Below are positions 59,774 through 64,000 of a stretch of 64,000 bases of DNA, piece by piece (the stretch's first letter is position 1; each line of letters starts with the position of its first letter). The stretch is from Halodurantibacterium flavum (GTDB lineage Bacteria; Pseudomonadota; Alphaproteobacteria; Rhodobacterales; Rhodobacteraceae), in assembly GCF_042681825.1 (NCBI RefSeq), contig NZ_JBHUGH010000005.1:248001-312000 (forward strand), read 5' to 3'. The position numbers and the translations under genes were made by a program. Below the pieces are notes generated by a model. It had not been told where the DNA came from and searched no databases. It worked only from the letters and a program-made list of their open reading frames with translations.

Positions 59774-61044
59774 GCGAAGACTACATACCGCTGCAGTCGA
59801 CCCGCATTGCGGCGGATTATCAACGCGAATGGGCCAAGGCGCTGCGTGCCGAGATCACCTCGGGCGCGCGATATGCCTTTGTCAACGCCGACACGCCGCA
59901 TGAGTTGTTCCACCACATGGGCCTGCCCATCGTCACCAACCAGTGGTGGTCCGCCATCATCGCGGCCAAGCAACTGTCCGAATTCTATTTCGACCACATG
60001 GAACAGGCCGGTTTCCATGAGCGTCTGGCGCGATATTCGAGCCTGCCCCTCATCGCGGAACTGGAGGGAAATACCGAACGCCAGCCCTGGGGCGGTCTGC
60101 CGGCGCCGTCGATCCTGTGCGCGCGCCAAAGCGCCGACGACCATCAGAAGATTTTCGCGCTCTGGTCGGAAAAAACCGGGGCGCCCCTGACGCTCCTGTC
60201 GTCGCCCGGCGTGCCGGACGCCCAACCGGACTGGTGGCGTCTGGCGCGGGCTGACTGGGAAACGCTCTATCATTCGGACCGGCTGGACCTGATGGTCGAG
60301 GAGTTCAAAGGCCTGATAAAGGAGCTTGAAGCGCTGACCGGGCGATCCTTCGATCCGGAGGATTTTGCGGATTACATGGACCGGATCAACGAGCAGGAGC
60401 GCATCTTTGAAGAGGTGGCGGCCCTGATCGCCACCGCGCCGCAATGTCCGATCCGCATTTCCGAGCAGATCCCGAACGTCATGATCCCGCAATGGCATCG
60501 CGGATCGGACTGGGCCATGGAACATGCCCGGCGGTTTCGCGACGAGGTCGCAGACCGGGTCCGGTCGGGCAGCAGTGTCATCAGGGACGAACGCATCCGG
60601 ATGATGTGGATAGGCGCCGGTTTGTGGTTCGATACCAGTTTCTATTCCGCGTTCGAGGAAAGCCACGGCGCGGTCTTTGCATGGTCCATGTATCTGCCCT
60701 TTGCCGCCGACGGCTATATCAGGCAAAGCCATGGCGATCCCCTTCGCGCCCTGGCGGCCCGGGTTTCGGCCATGAACGAGCAGTTGCACCAGCCACCCTG
60801 GATCAACAGCTGGATGGTGGAACAGGCGCGGCGGAACCGCATCGATGTGGCACTCATGCTGATCCCGGAACATGATCGTTTCTCCGGACACGGCTCGCTG
60901 TTCGCCAAGAAGGCCTTGGAAGAGGCCGGCGTCAGGGTCATCGAGATCTGGTCGGACATGGTCGATCCGCGCCAGTGGGACCGCGCCGCCATGATACGGT
61001 CGATCACCCCTGTCCTTGACGAAATCCTGCTCGAAAGGATTTGA
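59770..61044 (+). CDS. 2-hydroxyacyl-CoA dehydratase / benzoyl-CoA reductase family partner subunit, cysteine-poor
   Basis: A 424-residue partner of the preceding subunit, of the HgdA/BcrB type. Parts: GLPIVTNQWWSAIIAAKQLS, GGLPAPSILCARQSADDHQK, LDLMVEEFKGLIKELEALTG, SGHGSLFAKKALEEAGVRVI and WSDMVDPRQW, the last being a clear family motif. It has only two cysteines, C117 and C226. The usual C-S-Y-C-type segment reads RYSSLP, and the usual R-x-C-K-type segment reads PEHDRFSG. No HgdC/BcrAD-type activator ATPase gene is present in the island as seen. Expected role: dehydration, reduction or ring chemistry on a CoA ester, but by an unknown mechanism. Confidence 0.8.
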   Translation: MSEDYIPLQSTRIAADYQREWAKALRAEITSGARYAFVNADTPHELFHHMGLPIVTNQWWSAIIAAKQLSEFYFDHMEQAGFHERLARYSSLPLIAELEGNTERQPWGGLPAPSILCARQSADDHQKIFALWSEKTGAPLTLLSSPGVPDAQPDWWRLARADWETLYHSDRLDLMVEEFKGLIKELEALTGRSFDPEDFADYMDRINEQERIFEEVAALIATAPQCPIRISEQIPNVMIPQWHRGSDWAMEHARRFRDEVADRVRSGSSVIRDERIRMMWIGAGLWFDTSFYSAFEESHGAVFAWSMYLPFAADGYIRQSHGDPLRALAARVSAMNEQLHQPPWINSWMVEQARRNRIDVALMLIPEHDRFSGHGSLFAKKALEEAGVRVIEIWSDMVDPRQWDRAAMIRSITPVLDEILLERI

Positions 61045-61078
61045 CTTAGTTCAACATGTGAACCAATATTGTCGACAA
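61041..61078 (+). promoter_or_regulatory. Doubly controlled promoter of the CoA-transferase 2-4 genes
   Basis: TTGACT (61041-61046), 18 bases, AATATT (61065-61070). GTTC-AACATGT-GAAC (61049-61063) fills the spacer as the third MarR-type site, and TTGTCGACAA (61069-61078) as the third GntR-type site overlaps the -10. Both regulators of the island could thus act on one promoter. Confidence 0.65.
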
Positions 61079-61110
61079 AAAGATCGGCGATGGGCTGGAG
61101 GAGGAAAGCC

Positions 61111-62247
61111 GTGAGTGCGTTGAGCGGTTTGAAGGTTGCCGATTTTTCCTGGGTCGGGGCGGGTCCGCGCGCGACCAAGGATCTCGCCGATAACGGGGCG
61201 ACCGTCATCAAGATAGAATCGCGCCGGCGGCTTGATCTCGGTCGCAGGTCCCCGCCCTTCGCGGGCGATCCCGCCGACGTGGATGGCTCGGCCTTCTTTG
61301 CCCAGACCAACACCTCGAAGAAAAGCGTCAGCATCAATCTGTCCGACCCGCGCGGGATCGAGGTGGCCAGATCGCTTGTCGCCTGGGCCGACGTGGTGGT
61401 CGAGAATTTCGGTCCGGGCTTCATGGAACGCATCGGGCTCGGCTTTGACATGCTCAGGGAGATCAAGCCTGACATAATCCTGGCCAGCGTCTCGGTCGCC
61501 GGCAAGACGGGGCCCATGGCCGGTTTTCGCGGATACGGCAATTCGGCTGCCGCACATTCCGGCCACGCCTGGCTGACCGGCACGAGTGATGCCCCGCCGC
61601 ATATGCCACCCCTCGCCTATGGGGATGTGGTCGCGCCGATGTTCCTGACCGTGGCCATTCTGGCGGCGCTGGAACACCGCGCCCGCACCGGCGAGGGCCA
61701 GCATGTCGACGTTTCGCAGATAGAGCCGATGGTGCACGTCATCGCCGATCTATATGCCGGCGACGCGGCGGCGAAGACCGGGAACGAGGATGCGTCATGC
61801 CTGCTTCACGGCGTGTTTCCGACGCGCGAGGACGATGGCTGGATCGCGATCGTGGTGGAAACCGGGGCGCAGGCCGAGGCCCTGATGTCCACGCTGAACA
61901 TCCCTTCCCTCGACACGGACACGATTGCGGCGGCCACGTCAGGCCACGACAAATTCGCGCTTTTCGACCTGCTTGGCCGCGCGGGGGTGCCGGCGGGTCC
62001 GGTTCTGGACGGGCGGGATATCAGCGAAAACCCCGAGCTTCGGAAGGCCGGGCATTTCGTGGAACTCGACCACCCCGTTCTGGGGCGTTCCGACATGCCC
62101 GCCCCGCCTTACCGGCTGCACGGAACACCCGGTGTCATCACGCCGGCCCCGCTGCTTGGCCAGCATAACAGGGAGGTCTTTGTCGATCTGCTGGGGCTGG
62201 AACCCGCGGAAATAGACGCGCTGATCGAGCAAGGGAGCCTCGCATGA
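61111..62247 (+). CDS. Class III CoA-transferase (CaiB/BaiF), copy 2
   Basis: A 378-residue enzyme starting at GTG 61111, with GGAGGAGG six bases upstream; the reading from 61069 would begin inside the operator. Typical parts are LKVADFSWVGAGPRATKDLA, NTSKKSVSINLSDPRGIEVA, VENFGPGFMERIGLGFD and GEGQHVDVSQIE. The catalytic aspartate is probably D172 in PLAYGDVVAPM. Its stop overlaps the start of copy 3, whose own aspartate is missing, so the two may form a heteromer with this one catalytic. Confidence 0.9.
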   Translation: MSALSGLKVADFSWVGAGPRATKDLADNGATVIKIESRRRLDLGRRSPPFAGDPADVDGSAFFAQTNTSKKSVSINLSDPRGIEVARSLVAWADVVVENFGPGFMERIGLGFDMLREIKPDIILASVSVAGKTGPMAGFRGYGNSAAAHSGHAWLTGTSDAPPHMPPLAYGDVVAPMFLTVAILAALEHRARTGEGQHVDVSQIEPMVHVIADLYAGDAAAKTGNEDASCLLHGVFPTREDDGWIAIVVETGAQAEALMSTLNIPSLDTDTIAAATSGHDKFALFDLLGRAGVPAGPVLDGRDISENPELRKAGHFVELDHPVLGRSDMPAPPYRLHGTPGVITPAPLLGQHNREVFVDLLGLEPAEIDALIEQGSLA

Positions 62248-63335
62248 GCTTCCTCGATGGCATCAGGGTATTGGAGATCGCCGACGGCCTCACCGATTTC
62301 GGCGGGCGGATTCTGAGCGAGCTCGGGGCTGACGTCACCGTCGTCGGGCCAGAGACCGCCCCCGCCCCGGCACGGGACATCGCCCGGCACCATGGCAAGA
62401 CCCGACTTGAGGGCGATGACCCGGAGGCAGTGCGCCGCCTTGCCGCCGGGGCCGATATCATCCTTGACGGGCAGCGCCACGGGGACCGTTTTCAGCTTGG
62501 CGCGGACCTGCCGGAGACCTGCATCCACGTCAAAGTGGCATCGTTCAGCCCTGATGGCCCCTATGCGGGACTTCCTGCGACCGATCTTACCCTTTTTGCG
62601 ATGTCGGGCCTGATGCATGTCACGGGGGAACCGGACGGTCCGCCGCTCAAGTTCCCCGGACAGCAGGCCTATGCCCTTACGGGAATTCAGGCCGCGACCG
62701 TCGCGCTGATGGCGCTTTATGCACGGCGGCGGACCGGCAAGGGCCAGACCGCCGATCTCTCGGCCTTCCAGAGCGTGACGCTCGCCAATTATCGCGAGGC
62801 GGTCATGTATCAATGGAGCGGCCGCGTGGGGCGCCGTCAGGGGAACATGCTGGTGCGCGGCAAATCCGGCGTCCGGCAGATCTGGCCGTGCAAGGACGGC
62901 TATGTGACCTGGTCGATGATCGACAACCCGTCCATGATGCGCGCCGTGGTTGACGTCATGGCAAGGCAAGGCGCGGCAGGTGAGCTTGCCGATATCGACT
63001 GGGACAATATCCTTGTCGCCGACACCCCGCAGGAAACGATCGACCGGTGGCAATCGGTTTTCGCCCGGTTCTTTGCCGATCATCCCCGTGAACAGCTGGG
63101 GCAATGGTCGCTGGATCACGGCTGGGGCCTGTCGGTCATCATGTCGCCGGAGGATGTCCGCAACAGCCGCCATCTGGCGGCGCGCGGTCTCTTTGTCGAT
63201 ATCCGCGACGAAATCACCGGCGGGGTTGCGCGCCTGCCCGGGCCGCTCTTCCGGGCCGCTTCGCCCGGCGCGCCGCGGCGCACGCTCTCGCGGCCCGTGC
63301 CTGCCTCGCGGGCAGTGCGCCCGGTGACGAAATGA
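62244..63335 (+). CDS. Class III CoA-transferase-like protein, copy 3, without catalytic Asp
   Basis: A 363-residue CaiB/BaiF protein: LDGIRVLEIADGLTDFGGRI, LSELGADVTVVGPE and GKGQTADLSAFQSVTLANYR. Where copy 1 has FPIVDTY, this protein has FPGQQAY (residues 137-143), so Gln141 replaces the nucleophilic aspartate. It is also short between residues 40 and 95. It is probably a structural or regulatory partner of copy 2, as in two-subunit CoA-transferases. ATGA overlaps link it to both neighbours. Confidence 0.85.
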   Translation: MSFLDGIRVLEIADGLTDFGGRILSELGADVTVVGPETAPAPARDIARHHGKTRLEGDDPEAVRRLAAGADIILDGQRHGDRFQLGADLPETCIHVKVASFSPDGPYAGLPATDLTLFAMSGLMHVTGEPDGPPLKFPGQQAYALTGIQAATVALMALYARRRTGKGQTADLSAFQSVTLANYREAVMYQWSGRVGRRQGNMLVRGKSGVRQIWPCKDGYVTWSMIDNPSMMRAVVDVMARQGAAGELADIDWDNILVADTPQETIDRWQSVFARFFADHPREQLGQWSLDHGWGLSVIMSPEDVRNSRHLAARGLFVDIRDEITGGVARLPGPLFRAASPGAPRRTLSRPVPASRAVRPVTK

Positions 63336-64000
63336 GCGCCTTGTCCGATATCCGGGTGCTCGACTTTGCCAAGTTCCTGCCCGGCCCCTATTGCACCTGG
63401 CTGTTGGCCGATATGGGGGCCGATGTCATCCGGATCGAAAACCCGCGGGAAGTCAGAAAACAAGCGCAGGTCTTCGGCTGGGACAAGCTGACCGAGGACG
63501 ACCGGAGGCGCTTGCGCGAAAATGACATCCTCGCCCGGAACAAACGTTCGGTCATGCTCGATCTGGGCGATGCCGATGCAATCGAGGCGATCAAGGCGCT
63601 TGTGGCCACCGCCGATGTGGTGGTGGAGGATTATCGGCCCGGCGTGATGGACAAGATGGGGCTGGGATATGAGGCGCTGGCAGCGGTCAAGCCGGATCTG
63701 ATCTATACCAGTCTCACGCTCTGCGGCCAGACGGGGCCCTATCGGGACAAACCGGGTCACGACCCCATCGCCCTTGCCATCGCCGGGGTCCTGTCGCGCA
63801 TCGGCGAGAATCCCGACGCGCCAGGCTTTGCCGGCGTCCCGGCGGCGGATGTCATCACCGGAACACATGCGGCCTTTGCCACGCTGGCCGCGCTGATGGA
63901 CCGGAGCCGGACCGGAAAGGGCCAGCACATAGATGTCGCGATGAGCGATTGCGCCATGAGCCTGCTGGTCAACGTCCTGTCGCGTTATCCGGATGTTTCG
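63332..64000 (+). CDS. Class III CoA-transferase (CaiB/BaiF), copy 4, cut by the window end
   Basis: The ATG at 63332 overlaps the stop of copy 3 (ATGA) and the frame stays open to the edge, giving 223 residues. Opening LSDIRVLDFAKFLPGPYCTW, then ADMGADVIRIENPREV, LARNKRSVMLDLGDADAIEA, VVEDYRPGVMDKMGLGYEAL and GKGQHIDVAMSD. The catalytic aspartate is likely D173 in GVPAADVITG. The N-terminal insert around VRKQAQVFGWDKLTEDDRRR resembles that in AMACR-like members. The operon continues beyond the window. Confidence 0.9.
   Translation, partial: MSALSDIRVLDFAKFLPGPYCTWLLADMGADVIRIENPREVRKQAQVFGWDKLTEDDRRRLRENDILARNKRSVMLDLGDADAIEAIKALVATADVVVEDYRPGVMDKMGLGYEALAAVKPDLIYTSLTLCGQTGPYRDKPGHDPIALAIAGVLSRIGENPDAPGFAGVPAADVITGTHAAFATLAALMDRSRTGKGQHIDVAMSDCAMSLLVNVLSRYPDVS

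Noticed and set aside
1..64000. CRISPR arrays, insertion sequences or rRNA genes
   Set aside because: No regularly spaced repeat arrays, transposase genes or rRNA sequences were found on reading both strands.

Overview
The window is GC-rich DNA from an alphaproteobacterium of the order Rhodobacterales. The main support is a complete, collinear gene transfer agent (GTA) structural cluster of the Rhodobacter capsulatus type flanked by cysE. Further support comes from a pdhA-pdhB-pdhC operon whose E1 beta carries its own lipoyl domain, a B12-dependent ribonucleotide reductase, a zwf-pgl-pgi operon and FnrL-like boxes. No species can be named from the sequence alone.

Layout. 0-8.4 kb is core metabolism: the tail of a sulfotransferase-like gene, two overlapping cyclophilin genes, pgk, a class I aldolase, an FtsB-like division gene and the pyruvate dehydrogenase operon. 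8.4-24.3 kb is cysE plus the GTA cluster on the minus strand, running from small terminase at 24.2 kb to the TIM-barrel tail-tip protein at 10.3 kb, with two accessory genes after it. A canonical promoter sits before the first GTA gene, a terminator-like hairpin lies inside the operon between terL and portal, and a large hairpin follows the capsid gene. 24.3-41 kb holds mltG, fabF, an unusual arginase-family enzyme, an Rrf2 regulator, tfoX, ndk, a PAS-GGDEF-EAL protein, nrdJ with a foreign-looking small gene behind it, ugd, uspA, a ferredoxin-ASKHA protein and tRNA-Gly(CCC). 41-49 kb holds a GntR regulator, a LigM-like tetrahydrofolate-dependent O-demethylase, a secreted PRC-barrel protein, ridA and the zwf-pgl-pgi operon behind a perfect LacI-type palindrome.

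The most unusual part is 49.0-64.0 kb, an accessory catabolic island that runs off the window. It encodes a peptide/nickel-type ABC importer, a GntR/FCD regulator, a cytochrome P450 without the usual I-helix acid, a MarR regulator, four class III CoA-transferases (one cut by the window edge), and two subunits of the 2-hydroxyacyl-CoA dehydratase / benzoyl-CoA reductase family that lack the cysteines expected to hold their iron-sulfur clusters. Two palindromes recur at the promoters of the island: TTGTCGACAA-type sites (3 copies, probably GntR) and GTTC-N7-GAAC sites (3 copies, probably MarR). Both meet on one promoter at 61.04-61.08 kb. I infer an import, CoA-activation and oxidation/dehydration pathway for an unknown, possibly aromatic or cyclic acid. 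Substrate and chemistry cannot be read from the sequence.

Limits: all family assignments come from reading motifs and recalled family features, without database searches. Start codons were chosen from ribosome binding sites and gene overlaps.
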